This document shows positions 23,990 through 37,388 of a DNA stretch of 64,000 nucleotides, piece by piece. The stretch lies in the NCBI GenBank assembly GCA_014529385.2, contig CM043971.1:85426340-85490339 (forward strand), written 5' to 3'. Each line of letters opens with the position of its first letter. Within the stretch, counting starts at the first letter, position 1. This stretch comes from Adiantum capillus-veneris. Taxonomy: Eukaryota; Streptophyta; Polypodiopsida; Polypodiales; Pteridaceae. The notes under the pieces were generated by a model. It was not told where the DNA came from. It made no database searches and saw only the letters and a list, made by a program, of their open reading frames with translations. The translations under genes and the position numbers were made by a program.

Positions 23990-24960
23990 CTCGTGCAGTA
24001 GTGCCAAAACTAGTTGTAGACAGTACCAAATATGGTATTGTAAACCATCTTTGGTAGTCTACCAAAATTTAAAAATCCAAAATACCAAAATGATTCATTC
24101 CTAGCTTCTTTGGTACAATATAAAACCAATGCATAGCAATACACAACAAAATGGGTTCTTCTAAGAGCCTTTGATGCTATACAACCATTGTCGCATGAAA
24201 CAAAACAGCAGCTATGGAGAACACCAAAACCAATCAAATTTGAGACTATTTAGAGAACATTTGGTGCTACACGTCCACTACCATGCAATGGAGTACCAAA
24301 TTTTGTTCTCCACTTAGGATTTGGTCCAATACAAGTGGCTTTTAGTACTATTAACAACAGTTGCCATATAATGAGAGGTTAGAATTTGGCAATGTCTTTA
24401 GGAATTTGGTGCTATGTGGAACTCTTGCAATGCAAGAGAGTACCAAATTGGGTAGTTCAAAGATTCTTGGATACTATTAATGAAACCTTTGGTACTATAA
24501 CATACAATTTCCATATTTGGTACTTTCTTAGGCTTTTGACCTACTATGTACAACCATTGGCATGTAGGAGAGTACGAAAGTGGGTAGTCTATAGAGGCTT
24601 GGGTACAATATAAAGACCTTTGGTACTATGAAGGACCATTGCCATAGGAAAACAAAAATAGATTTGGTACTATTTACCTGTTTTTAACTCATAGTAAAAC
24701 TCCATGCAAAAGAGTACCAATATGGTTACTTTGCAAATGCTTTCGTGATAAGCAAGAATGCTTTCGTACTATATAGGGAGTAGGTTTGGTACTACACAAA
24801 GACTTTGGTACTACACAATTAGGCTTTGGTAAAATAGAGTGAGGATTTGGTGCCTCTAGGGAAGGAAAATATACTATACAAAGGCTTTGATACTCTATAG
24901 ATAGGCTTTGAAATTACTAGTATATAATTGAACACCAAATTTGATATTGCACAGGCTACT
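23990..24960. repeat. TTTGGTACT-type degenerate repeat, right tract
   Basis: More than twenty near-copies of TTTGGTACTA or its complement TAGTACCAAA occur at irregular 20-60 bp spacing (for example 24261, 24296, 24404, 24440, 24489, 24620, 24663, 24785, 24804). Both orientations are interleaved, giving many short inverted repeats. Open frames in this tract are repeat translations and were not called as genes. Confidence 0.65.
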
Positions 24961-25639
24961 ATACTGGGTATATAAATATCCTTGAATTTTTTCATTTTAC
25001 ACCATCATAGATTTGAATTGATATACATTGTAACTACACAATATGAGAGCTATAATCCTTAATTGGGTGAAAATAGCTTTTATATATTGAACTGGATGCA
25101 TAAGGGCACTACAATCCTTGATTGGGTACAAGTAGTTCTCAATTCAATAACTGTATAGAAGATTTCATTGCCTTGTTTTATGTATTGGTTTATAGAAGGA
25201 GTGCATTATGTATTATGTAAAATTGTTAGTGCATGAGAAGGCCAATCATAGATTTTATTTCTTTCGTTTGTGTTTTGAAAATAATTATCATTGTTTCAAT
25301 GTAAAAGCTGATTATTTTTGTAGCGTGTGAAAATAGATGTCTTGTTGTTTGCAAATTGCAGAGGATGTATAAGTAATCATCATATTTATAATTGCATTGA
25401 TAAATTCATAGCATTGTTGTATACATAATTCCATGTAGAGAGTGCATTGCAATGTGTATGTTTGCTCACAACATATGTGGTCGACATGTGGATTGACTAG
25501 AGTGCATTGCAAATCTCATGCTGTGTAGGTTTGATTGATTTCTTAGTGATTGTTTTTCTAATATATATTGAAAAGAAGGCAAATATTTTTAAAATTGAAC
25601 ATCTAGTTCTTATGCCTTCAGTATTAAATTGAAATCAGT

Positions 25640-26260
25640 GGAGCAAAATGTCGGCACAAGTGGTACAAAGAAGGCAAAGAATATAAAAGCGCTTGGCAAA
25701 GAGTGGGATGATGCTCACAACATATGAGGTTGATATATGGAGTGGCAATGTAAATTTTGCTTCACCACAAAATTAGGCGGTGCACCACGTATTAGGGACA
25801 ATTTTTTGGGTAGCCTTACAAAGAATTGTAAGAAATGTTATCATCCTCAGGTGCCTACAACTGCAAAGTGTTTGAGAGAAGAGCTCGCCAAAAAGGGTGG
25901 CAAGAGAGAGCAGGTATATAGATCTGTTATGGATGCATGTCAAGAGCAGATAGAGTCAAATATCAACTCTCCTAATCTTGTGGTGACACCAACTAACCTG
26001 CAGAACAACCTGCACAGGGAGAGGAAATGCCAAGCAATGTTCCTTTTAAGCGCCACAATGAAGGTGGACTTAGGAAAATGCATCAAAAATCATTCATCAA
26101 AGCTTTTGAATGGAGTCGCTAAAAGAAGCACAAACAGTACTCGCCAAAGCAATTTTTTTCACTAGGAGTGCTCTAATTATGGTAGACAGCAACATTGGAA
26201 ACATGCATAGAAGAAAATTGGTGAGTTCAGCCCAGGATTTCCAACCCCTTTGTATCACAT
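25640..26260 (+). pseudogene. BED zinc finger of a hAT-type transposase (relic)
   Basis: The plus strand reads KNIKALGKEWDDAH, then a stop, then MEWQCKFCFTTKLGGAPRIR with FLGSLTKNCKKC. The W, the C-x2-C pair and later Cys fit a BED finger, the DNA-binding N-terminus of hAT transposases. A basic linker follows (CLREELAKKGGKREQV). A frame change occurs near 26030, and the block FSPGFPTPLYHMI near 26225 resembles the FNVxRxPxFxxM segment of hAT proteins. No catalytic region follows. The longest open run is 25737-26165. Confidence 0.5.
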
Positions 26261-26393
26261 GATATGAAATGATCTCTTGGATGCATATGGATCAAATATC
26301 CTAGTTTGTATAGTTTCTTGTTTAGTTATGCAGTCCAATAATCACTCGATTTGTTTTCCTTTACCAAATTGGCACTGTCCCTGGGGGGTTTGT

Positions 26394-26428
26394 GGGGGGT
26401 GGGGGGGGGGGGGGGGGGGGGGGGGGGG
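26394..26428 (+). repeat. G28 homopolymer with flanking G-runs
   Basis: Twenty-eight consecutive G residues (26401-26428) follow GGGGGG-T (26394-26400), and another G6 run lies at 26383-26388. The tract could form G-quadruplexes. Exact length may be affected by sequencing error. Confidence 0.8.
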
Positions 26429-26559
26429 TCACTTCCTTCCTTGTCTATGTCGTTCTGAAGGGATTTTCTCACTTCTATTAGGAGCAACCATACTCATTAG
26501 GTTCGCTTGTGAAGTGGCCAAACCTGTTTCATTTGTAGCATGCTCCAAAGAACGTGCTA

Positions 26560-27160
26560 ATTATAATGGAATTACTTTCATGCTAGCCTCCACATTCACA
26601 ATTGGTTGTGCCCTCCAATTGTCCAAATAGATGCATACTTTATTTGCAGCATTGCCAAGCTTCCTGTGAGGAGGGATGAATAGTGGGGTTCCCTGTGTGT
26701 TGGCCAAGTTTTTCAAATTGCTGCCATAACAATAGTGGAAGGTTGACAAACTCCACCCATAACAAGCATAGGTCCTTAAACATGTCTAGGCTTTCAAATG
26801 AAGGGTCCCATGGGAATACGCAAAATGGTGATCCGTTGAGAATCGAGATATAGCAAACTTTTGGATATGATTCTTGATATTGCTATGGTGTCGTTAAACT
26901 AAAATGTATAGAGCCCTTTTGTAAGATATTGGACAAAATCCACTGATATTTTGTGATTCAAAACTCCCAAGCAATACAACAAGTTGATGAGTTTGGCCTT
27001 GCTTGAAACTTTGCTCATGATTGCAAATACCAACATTGACATTTAGAACTTAGACATAGTGCAACCCCAAGTCATTACTACACTCAAACATTGCCTACTC
27101 TTATCAAGGAAACCTAGAATAATGCTCATAGCTCTCCCCATTTTTCTACCCGAGCCAAAT
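26560..27160 (-). pseudogene. DUF4283-like (retroelement ORF1-type) relic
   Basis: The minus strand, read with several stops and frame changes, gives a weak NISVDFVQYLTKG segment, a PWDPSFESL segment, then LLWVEFVNLPLLLWQQFEKL, GQHTGNP and VCIYLDNWRAQPIVNVEA. A strand-rich domain ending in a (W)VxxxxLPxxxW block followed by a (K)xxRVCVxxD block is characteristic of DUF4283 proteins, which often accompany LINE-type elements in plants. The match is by eye only. Confidence 0.45.
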
Positions 27161-27824
27161 CACTCTTGGAAAGATCCAAGAAACCACAGGGGTAACCACG
27201 TGTAAACAATCATATGGAGCTTTGTCTACTATCTTAGCTAGATGAACATGAGATTGAGAGTGAAAAAAAGCAAGCATTAATGATTTTCAACCATCCAACA
27301 TCCTCATTGGCTCTCCACTCTCTCGTTCTCCTCTCTTCATGTATGTGTGTGTGTGTAGCAGTTTTAAATCTATATACATATACGCAAACGAACACTAGCT
27401 GTTCACAGACCATAAATTCTAGAAAAGTACAGTGGCATTGCACAATAATTTATTTGCAGTTGACAATAAATTTTGTACAAGGTAATGAAGATAACAAGAT
27501 ATAGTTCAAGAATCCATAAACCCAAAGTCTGGGATAATTTGCGTCACATTAAGATATCCTCCATTTGTTAAGAACTGGACAATTTAATCAAGGAAGGTAG
27601 CCCTCACCTGCACCCATAGCCACAAGAAAACAATTCGTTAGCACGTGACTGTACGCAGGTGATGCAGGGCATCCCAGTTGTTATCCATGTCACCTTAAAA
27701 AAACATATCGTTCTTAACAAGTATATTGTTTAGTTTTGAAATAAACCATTCTTTGGCAATTTTGCCAATCTGATAAAGGAACTTGCACACCCATAAAGTA
27801 GCTATGTATCTGTTTATTCCTCAA

Positions 27825-27874
<50 letters not shown>

Positions 27875-30039
27875 TTTTTTTGAAACATCTTTTGCTACAC
27901 TAAGTTTTTTGGAGAAACGAAAAAATTCCTTTTAGATCTGATAGGAGAGAATTTCACTCATTTGCAGTAGGTAAAGTTAATCTCAAGCCAAAAACACAGC
28001 TCAATTAAGGACAACCTCATCCTTGTGGTTTGAGAACATTTAGAACAGATCCTACTATAAGGACCGATTTTTAAAACACCTTGAGATATCTTTAAAAAGG
28101 ATCTTTAAAGATTTTTACACATTTATAAATCTGAGTACACTCCCCCTGTTAAGATTTATATATATATTTTTATAAAAATACTATATTTCTCAAGAAATAT
28201 TAATGCTTATCATGTCATGTTTGTTATATTGTATCACTAGCCAGAAATAAACTATTGTTTTAATTAAAAAATATAAAGCCCTAGGTGAGTCAGTCCTTCG
28301 ATCAGACTCGAACCTGGTCCGAGACAGATACGACATAAGAAAAACCAGAAAAGATCAGTATAAAAGGGAGTTTATACGACTTTCCATAAAACCGAGGTCT
28401 TTATAACCTACTCCTAGAAGCACTATTGTATATACTGCAAGATGCTAGGTTAGAGTCAGCTCCTATATATTTTTTTAGTGTTTTTTTTGAAACCAACAAA
28501 TTTAATAGAATAGCCGAGGTTCCAACCTAGCCAAGCCATATAGAACTCAATTTCCCTATTGAAGTAAAGGTAATTCACCGAACAATATCAATAAGAACAT
28601 CATCTTATGTGAAAAAAACCGTATTCTTGGAACCAGCTTTAATAAATCCAGTATGTGCTGCCATACTTTAGCTCCATATACAAACCGAGTATGTATTGCC
28701 ACTCATATTCAATAACGGATGTGTAGCAACTCTTAGCATTATCACGAATAAGAAAAAGAGCAATAAGAGAAGTCAGGACGCCTTGACAGAAACCAGTATT
28801 AAGTGCCCTCGAACAGGTGTACCGCAGATCAAATGCAATAGGAACCCAAACAAGAGAGTAAATCTATCAAGTGACTGTCATTTTACACAAAGGACAACAG
28901 TAAATTAGTGAAGCCATAAACCAAAATATCAAAACAACAGCTCATTTTTTTGTGAATTTCTGGTTTTTTTTTAATTTTACAAGAGTTCATTTCATCTATT
29001 GAGCAGTTTTTTACCGAATCATAACATCATCGCCCCAATATACAATTCCATTCTAAAAAGTACCATATAGTACACTTTCCTCAGTATCAAAACCGACCTC
29101 TTACCTAGCAGTTTCCCCCTTTTTTTTTAAAAACCGAATTTTCATCAGAGAACCAGTTTTACAGCATTGTATACGGCAACCATGCATACTACTCCCATCA
29201 TTCACAAGAATCCAGGCAGTACTTAGTTTAACTGAGCCATTCACTCAATTTCCAAAACCAGGTTACAACTTAATTTTTTGTTTATTTTACGACAACGACC
29301 ATCCTTAGTCATAGATTTATATAAATTCCAAACTGTCACATAGCAGAGATGTACCCACACATACATTAACTCCCAAAGACGTGTAAGTAAAGTATCCGGA
29401 ACAAGTTTCCATTTCTCATAACTCTATATTACTGGTTTTAAAAAAAAAAAACCATTCACATCTTTTTATCAACAAAGCTTCAGAATGACATATTAGCTTT
29501 AGGTTTAATATCCGGAAACAGAATATCTAGTTTTAAAAAAAAAACAAAACAAAAAACAGTTACAGTGAAGCTACACAGAGATTCCCAAATGCAAGACAAA
29601 GAATTTTTTATAAAACCTGTAGATTGGGAGACGATGAAGCATCCACAATCTCCTTCACGTTCTTTTTTGGCATGATTGAGCACACAGTAGAAAGTATCTA
29701 CTCACCCACATAGTATAGAATGCACACAAGTGAGTACAGCACGATGCCAAGTGAGTAAGAGTACTCACAATTTTAGGGGGCATTTATACTTTGCTGAAGC
29801 AAATCGAGAGCAGATCCGCCACTGTCATGGTCCAGCTACAGAGTTAGACGCCACCCATATGGGCCAGATACTCAGGGATAGTCCCAGCTGAAGATCCGGT
29901 CTGACCTTACATCAGTATTTGCAACTACACTCACATGCCACCTCAACCCTAGCGCAAGCACAAATGTGTTGCAGGTAGCCCGACACAACAAAGAGGCAGT
30001 AAAAATGCGCTACACAGTGTAAATGGAGAGAGAGATGCT
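27161..30039. other. Gene-free A/T-rich stretch with a (TA)n tract
   Basis: A (TA)n microsatellite fills about 27829-27872. The stretch 28000-29700 is A-rich with recurrent aaccg and accag words and T or A homopolymers. I see no open frame with a recognisable domain, no tRNA and no terminal repeats. Confidence 0.5.
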
Positions 30040-30450
30040 ATTTACCTTAAAGCAAGGTCACATCATAAAATATCTAGTCTTGTAATGTATACCAACTAGA
30101 CACACCAATGCCATCGATACCCGGTTCAAATCGACAATCGAGATTTTTTAACCTAGCTCAGGTTTAGTCACACATCCCAATACAAAATCCACACACCCTA
30201 ATCCTCGGCATATGTCATGCACCCAGCAACTGGGTACAGTATAAAGAGATGTTTATTTACCTTAAAGCAAGGTCAAATCAAATAAATATCTAGTCACATA
30301 CAACTAGAAACCCCAATGCAGTCGATACCCGGTTCGAATCGACTATCGAGCTTTTTTGAACCAGGCTCAGGTTTATCTCACACATCCCAAGAATCCACAA
30401 ACCATTATACTCGGCTTAAGTCAAGCATCCAATAACTGGGGTACAGTATA
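30040..30450. repeat. Tandem duplication of about 205 bp
   Basis: Segments at about 30040-30245 and 30246-30450 align throughout. Both contain atttaccttaaagcaaggtca, cgatacccggttc(a/g)aatcgac, ctcaggttta and aactgg(g)gtacagtata. The second copy has a perfect hairpin, GTCGAT...ATCGAC around an 11-nt loop (near 30321-30343), which is weaker in the first. Confidence 0.75.
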
Positions 30451-30639
30451 CTAGCAAGGAACTAAACAGTGTACGATATACTGCATATTAACAACACATT
30501 TTTGTGATTAATTCTGATTTCCAATTTTGAATTAAAGTCAAAAAGTGAGTCTATAAAAGCCAGAAGAAACTAAAATATAAACCAATCCAAGGTAGCAGTA
30601 AGGAGTAACTGTACAAAAGTAATATACATATCCGCATGT

Positions 30640-31385
30640 TTGCATATCAGGAGTGCTAAAAAAATGGCCTACAATCAAGAACTGGTTTTTTCCATAGCAA
30701 AAGCACACCTTTATCAATCAGGTGACTCTACACGGAGAGCAACATTACTCCGTTATGAACTATATCTATTCCCACAATTAGGAACCTCAGTATCCCAGAC
30801 TAAATGGTGGTCATACAAAAGTCGAGTGACTCGTGTAACCCTTTGGGATCGTGAGCATTTTAGGAACAATATCAGATTGGCTATGGTTACAGAGGCTCTG
30901 GGCCTAGGGCCACAGTATTATTACGTAGAACATTCAATGAAGCCGTTTTTTCAGAGCGGTTATACCTGCTAGACCAATTCCTTCCATCCCAAAAGATCTA
31001 TTTGTATCAAAGTTATGGTCATCAATTAAGAGGTTATTTTAACTGTACTCCGCGCACATGGGAGTATGGGTTGGTCTTGGCAACTCGTATCTTGTATCAA
31101 AGTTATGGTCATCAATTAAGAGGTTATTTTAACTGTACTCTGCGCACACGGGAGTATGGGTGCGCGGATCTATTTGTATCAAAGTTATGGTCATCAATTA
31201 AGATCTATTTGTATCAAAGTTATGGTCATCAATTAAGAGGTTATTTTAACTGTACTCCGCGCACACGGGAGTATGGGTTGGTCTTGGCAACTCGTATCTT
31301 GCCTTTAACAGAGCGCCCGAACACCTGCTATTACTGCGATAGCTGTTTGTGTAATCACGTAATGGGCGGTTTAATAGAGATGTAG
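30640..31385 (+). other. Unrecognised coding-like region with repeated module
   Basis: The first open frame (30640-30972, 110 codons) starts at an ATG and is basic (SVSQTKWWSYKSRVTRVTLW). A second frame, open from a stop near 30866 to 31385, reads TVLLRRTFNEAVFSERLYLL and then YLYQSYGHQLRGYFNC-PRT-EYGLVLATRIL, ending in CYYCDSCLCNHV. The YQSYGH module occurs three times plus one partial copy, because 80-95 bp of DNA is tandemly repeated. I do not recognise either protein. It could be a decayed host or transposon gene. Confidence 0.35.
31002..31300 (+). repeat. Near-identical tandem repeat, unit about 87 bp
   Basis: The word tttgtatcaaagttatggtc begins copies at about 31001, 31090, 31169 and 31208. 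Copies one, two and four carry the full unit through gcgcaca(t/c)gggagtatggg. Copy three is cut after atcaattaag. Near identity shows that the duplication is recent. Confidence 0.85.
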
Positions 31386-31459
31386 ATGAGGTGCACCAAA
31401 AATACTTATCAGCCTTGCTTCTTTTTGTCCCTTGTGAGTCAGAAGAAAGAACTCAATCT

Positions 31460-31463
<4 letters not shown>

Positions 31464-31550
<87 letters not shown>
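31464..31550 (+). repeat. (GT)n(GA)n compound microsatellite
   Basis: An uninterrupted GT run of about 33 bp passes directly into a GA run of about 54 bp. Confidence 0.95.
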
Positions 31551-31556
<6 letters not shown>

Positions 31557-31559
31557 GGC

Positions 31560-33015
31560 AAGGAAATGCAAAGTTGCAGACTTGTAAAATGGGAGATAGA
31601 GTTGTAACTTGGTGTGTGGGACCAAACCTAATTCACAAAATTTAAGGCTAAATGTGTTCCACGAGAAGGAAATTGGAGCAATCTTGGCATTATGTCATCA
31701 CCCCAACACATTAAAATGAAGGATCCATGTTTTTGGAACATAAATTTTTCTACCAAGAAAAAACTTGTCCTTAAAAGTGACCCACCCTTCATCTTCATCT
31801 CCATGTCCTAATTAATCCCTTGATGATGAATGATGATCTCAAAAATTAAAACTTAATCACTCATGACAACTATAATCATGCTATGGTGATGATTGAAGAG
31901 TTCAAACAACAAGTTTAAAGAGTGGAGGTATGACAACTTAGAAAAATCCAAATTACCACATTGCTGTCATGTGCAAAAGCTTGTTAATATCTGAAAGATA
32001 ATCTACTCAAGTCACCCATTGATGATTGAGACCATCTCCCCTCCACACTTTGCACCTTAGCAATGATCCAGCTTAGCTCCATTCCCTTCAATGTGAGACA
32101 TGGCATTGGTGCATTTGGGAAGTTTGTTGCACATTATGCCCCTTATAAGTTCAACCGTCTTAGCTTCATACCCTACTTGAGTGCTTGGCTTTGATCACAT
32201 TTTACATTTCTAGCCTCCCAGCTACTTCATGGATTCTCATCACCCTCATATCCACAATCCTCAAGCATCATGGTCCCCTATTTCATACTTAACCTTTGAG
32301 GACAAATCTCATGAGGAGATCCTCCCTCTTTGGGGATGAGGTAGATCAAAACCTTTCTCATGCTATCCTGCATCTCCCTAGTGTGCAAAATGTGTTGGAA
32401 TGTACTACATAGTTCCTATCCAAACACCTTCCAATACTACATAGGTCATATCCAAACACCTTTCAACACTCCAAGAAAAATATGGAAGTCAAACCATCCT
32501 ATCCTAGGAAACTGTCACAAGGGATTTCTTTGAGAGGTGCTTGAAGCTCCTCTAGGAGGAGAGGGCTCTCAAGCATCTATCCCATCTCCTCAGTGTGATG
32601 AGGCAAGGCATCAGTGCCCACATCATCTCTATGCATGCATCTCTGCACTCTGATAGCATCTCAATTGAGAGCAACTCCCAAAAAAGTCAGTAGCTACTAC
32701 CCGTATGTCCTCAGGCTCTATGGCTATTGCTCCATCCTATCTCCTCTGCTGGCGACTATGCATGGTGGGGACCCACCATCTCAAAAAACTCTCCAATAAC
32801 TTTGTTGCCCACCTGGGTCCACTACGATGCATGTTGGTGTTAGTCAAACTCATAGCGCTGCTCCTCAATGGTGATCAACTCTTTTCAAGTCTGTTGCATC
32901 TTGTCCTCCATTTAGTGATGACCTGTGTGTTGCTCCTCATCCTCTGTAAGTAGGGAATGCCATGATGTAGTCACTTCTCCTCCTCTTGGACAGTAGACAA
33001 TCGGGGATCAATCTT
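31560..33015. other. Spacer with a minus-strand coding-like relic
   Basis: No intact gene. On the minus strand about 32960-32560 reads in one frame as MEDKMQQT, KELITIEEQRYEFD, TQVGNKVIGEFFEMVGPHH and LFWELLSIEMLSECRDACIE, separated by seven or so stop codons and without an obvious frame change. The composition suggests a coiled-coil gene remnant of unknown family. Confidence 0.3.
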
Positions 33016-33017
33016 TG

Positions 33018-33019
<2 letters not shown>

Positions 33020-33096
<77 letters not shown>
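33020..33096 (+). repeat. (TC)n microsatellite
   Basis: About 77 bp of uninterrupted TC dinucleotides. The segment before it (atctttgaggtctctc) recurs at about 33148 and 33170, so the edge sequence is itself duplicated. Confidence 0.95.
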
Positions 33097-33098
<2 letters not shown>

Positions 33099-33493
33099 CG
33101 TTTTGAGTAATAGATCTCAAGTTCAACTTGTCGGATCAATCTTTGAGGTCTCTCCCACTTGTCAGATCAATCTTTGAGGTCTCTCCCGTTGAGGTAGCAG
33201 ATCTTGCATTAGATTCAACTCAATAGCCGAGGTCTTGAAATTTTTTATCCGAAATTAGAAATTCTCCTCATGGATGTGTCTGTGTGTGTGTGTCTACATG
33301 CACACGTGTGTGTGTGTGTGTATAAGAGAAAGATAAACACACACACATGTGTGTATGTAGAGAGTGTGCGTGCTTTTGGTGAAAGTATCTACTGGCATCC
33401 TCTCTCCATTTAGCTTACTATGGAAAATTTTACTCTCTTTAGGAGAGATTTTTCCTCTAGTCTTTGGTTTTTCTATTTTTCCCAAGTGCCTAG

Positions 33494-34020
<527 letters not shown>

Positions 34021-34367
34021 TGTAAACCTAGCTCTACCGTGTTGTTTCCCTTCCCTGCTCTGCCGCATGTCCACCTGGACAAGGGCTGCCTTGTGGGGGG
34101 GCATTAGCCAATAGACACGCCCTTCTCCCCTACTCTACGGCCACAACATGTCTGTATAACGACCACCAGGTCTCTGTCAACCGGTGTCTCCATGCATCTG
34201 TCACCTACTCTAGCTGCACATCATGCCACATGCTATAGTGAGCTCTATTCGGTTTGGCTCGACGACTAGCTGATTGACAGTAACCCCCATTAACGAAGGC
34301 TTGGCTTAGTTCACACATAGGGCCACACATTTCTCGACTTTTTTCCTTGACCAACAAGGTGAAGATA

Positions 34368-35045
34368 ATGTCTACCAAGGCAAAGACAGCACCAATGCTA
34401 CCACAGACGCCCACAAGAACACGACCAAGTGTCATTGCCATCGTAGCAGCCCCAAGCAAGGTTGACCGCATCGGCCAACTCTAGGAGACCTTGGACCGAG
34501 TCATGGAAGAAAATTGTGACCTCAAGACCCGCCTTAGCGAGCTTGAGGCACGATTCGACTCTATGGTAGATCTCACCACCGCCGACTAGATGAAGCAAGT
34601 TGAAGCAAAGGTCACCCAAGCCCACTCGGTTGCAAACGGCATCGCCAACGAGATCGACACTAAGATACATGCGGTTTTATAAGAACACCAGCTACAAGAA
34701 TCCCTCGGCCTCAAGGTTAGGATTGGGGGACTTCCCTCACCATGGTGTACCGATGAAGACACTCTCGAGGAATCCATCTCCAAGCTCAACGATAAAATAA
34801 AGCCTAAAACCATCTCCTAGATCAACGACACACACAAGAAAGTGATACCTAAGCATTGTATTCTCAACTTCAGGACAAAGATAAGCGAATGTGGTTGCTA
34901 CGCTAATCACGTCTTCTCAAGGGACAAAATTTCCGGATCGTCGAGAAGAATTAACTATGAACCAACTGAAGACTAAAACAAGCAAGCTCAAGAAGATGCA
35001 CGAAGTGCACAAACAAGGCAAATGGGATATCTATTGAGGAAATAA
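34368..35045 (+). pseudogene. Unrecognised coiled-coil ORF with five in-frame stops
   Basis: From the ATG at 34368 one frame runs 225 codons to TAA at 35043. It is interrupted by TAG 34482, TAG 34587, TAA 34680, TAG 34818 and TAA 34974, with no frameshift. Between them the protein is coherent: a basic Thr/Pro start, an acidic heptad region (EENCDLKTRLSELEARFDSM), then LGLKVRIGGLPSPW. A coiled coil followed by a GLP segment recalls LINE-type ORF1 proteins, but that is only a loose likeness. It is nonfunctional as read by the standard code. Confidence 0.45.
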
Positions 35046-35254
35046 AGTTTTCATCCAAAAGTTTTGAACTCCCAAATTGACCTTCCCTACATTTGACCCC
35101 TCTTAGTTCTAGTTATTGTTAATTTCTTTCTTCCTAGCTCCATGGACCCTCAGTCCTTAATTGATATGTACCCCACGTCTCCACTTAAAAGCAATGTTGT
35201 AATGTTTTGTTTTCTGGTCCCATAGGTCATATGTGACCTCCGTGGACAATAATT

Positions 35255-35759
<505 letters not shown>

Positions 35760-36737
35760 CAAATGTATGCTACATTTGGATTTCACGTGTGTGGTCTAGC
35801 TTTGTCGTAAGTAGGCAAGCCCCTCTCTCTTTGCACAGACATACACAACGATCAAGTTTTTGTTAATGTCTTTCTCATGTGTGCACGTGTACATGCACTC
35901 GCATCGTGCACACACACTCTTTCTCATGTGCGCATGTGCGCATAAACTATCATCACAATAGACAATGACTTTAGGAGGGGGGACAACATGTCTATTGTCT
36001 CAAGGAGATGCTCGACATTCAATAATTTTCCAAGCACTGTAAGACAGAGTATAGAAGGGCCTCTTTATATTTAGTTTTCAAATTTTGGAATAGAAACCTG
36101 CACATTTTTTTTCAAAAGTAGCATTTGCATTGAATAGCAAAATCTCCCTCAAAATTATATTTTTAGGTTATGGGCACTTAGACAACTTAGATTTACCTAG
36201 ATATATAGTAGAAAGACTTTTGACTTTCCATTGTTTATAATTTCTTTTTTTCCATAACCACAATTTTGATTGGATGTGTTATACTAACCCAAAAGTATTG
36301 TGCAATAATCCTCAAGCATGCCTTGAGGGAACAAAATGCACATTTCAGAGCAGCACAACTCCTTACAAAAGAGAGTTCTTTAAATAGTGTAAGATCCCCA
36401 ATTTTTGGGTCTCTTTTAAGCATAAAATAATTTTCTTTCAATATCTATTTTTGTCAAATTTTAATTTAAGATGCTTGATTGACAGCATTGTAAGGTCCTA
36501 AAGTAAAAAGCAAGGTCATTTCCATATTCTAGTAGGTCAGACAAACCTTTGGTTCAGTTTTGAAAAAATTCGCTATTTTTAGTTTTTCCATGATTTTTAG
36601 TAGGATCCTTAATCTACATGTTGCACGGAACCTATGGTTCAATTTTGTTAAAAAAATTCTTTTCAAGTGCTTTTCATGCTATTTTTAGCTTTTCATGATT
36701 TTTAGTGCTTTTTAGTGAAATACGGGTCCGCTTTCTT
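35760..36737. other. Spacer with T-rich local repeat
   Basis: No gene seen. Between 36541 and 36735 a unit is repeated: ggttca(a/g)ttttg, A/T-run, catgctatttttag, catgatttttag. A related copy follows the small LTR element at about 40072-40150, so the element interrupted this repeat. Confidence 0.45.
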
Positions 36738-36742
36738 ATTCC

Positions 36743-36987
36743 TGTTAAGGATAGAGATATAGAGAGGTGGCGGTTAGAGAGATGACGCATGAGAGAGAGA
36801 GAGACATACATTTCCATTCATTCAATTGATTGATTCATTCATTGGGATTCTCAATTACAACATAAGGACTCTCTTTTATAACTTTCCCATGCCCCTTGGC
36901 ACTTCCCTCAAGGTGCCTCTTCATTCCTCCCATAAACCTTAGTCTAAAGCCTAGGGAATAGTGCATTGTATGCATTAGGGTTTAACA
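36743..36987 (-). repeat. Left (3') LTR of the compact element
   Basis: About 245 bp. It contains a short (GA)n tract, attcattcaattgattgattcattcatt-like simple sequence, and ccttggcacttccctcaaggtgcc, an inverted-repeat-bearing block. It differs from the right copy at roughly a dozen sites and in GA length, indicating moderate age. Confidence 0.85.
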
Positions 36988-37388
36988 CCTAGCACAGTCC
37001 GGTGGTGAAAATTTTTTTCAAAGAAAAAAATTTTTGACTCGATACCCACAAATCCCTTGTTCCAAAAACTCAATGCTCATAGAATACCATGATGCAAAGT
37101 GCAGTGCCTGGAGTCTACTCCAAGGTACACATATACACCACAATAAACCATGAAACACCGCCCTTTTTCCCTGGAATCATTTAGAAAATGCAAAGCAGAG
37201 TGCCTGGAACTTAATCCAAGATGCACAAATACACTTCCTAAAGCTATATGTTGCATTACAATCACCAAACCGGGAATAGTGTGCCTTCTCACCAAAAATG
37301 TGAATACAAGTGCATCATTTATTGGCCACATGGTAGGGCTGGGAACCCATCAAATATATCAACATCCATAAGAGCTCATACAAAAGAA

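Noticed and set aside
30160-30345. ggttcgaatcg as a pol III B box
   Set aside because: No A box at the proper distance; the word is better explained as part of the gtcgat...atcgac hairpin.
34368-35045. Recoding or RNA editing of the five TAR stops
   Set aside because: U-to-C editing is known from organelle transcripts of some land plants, not from nuclear repeats; C-to-T decay is simpler.
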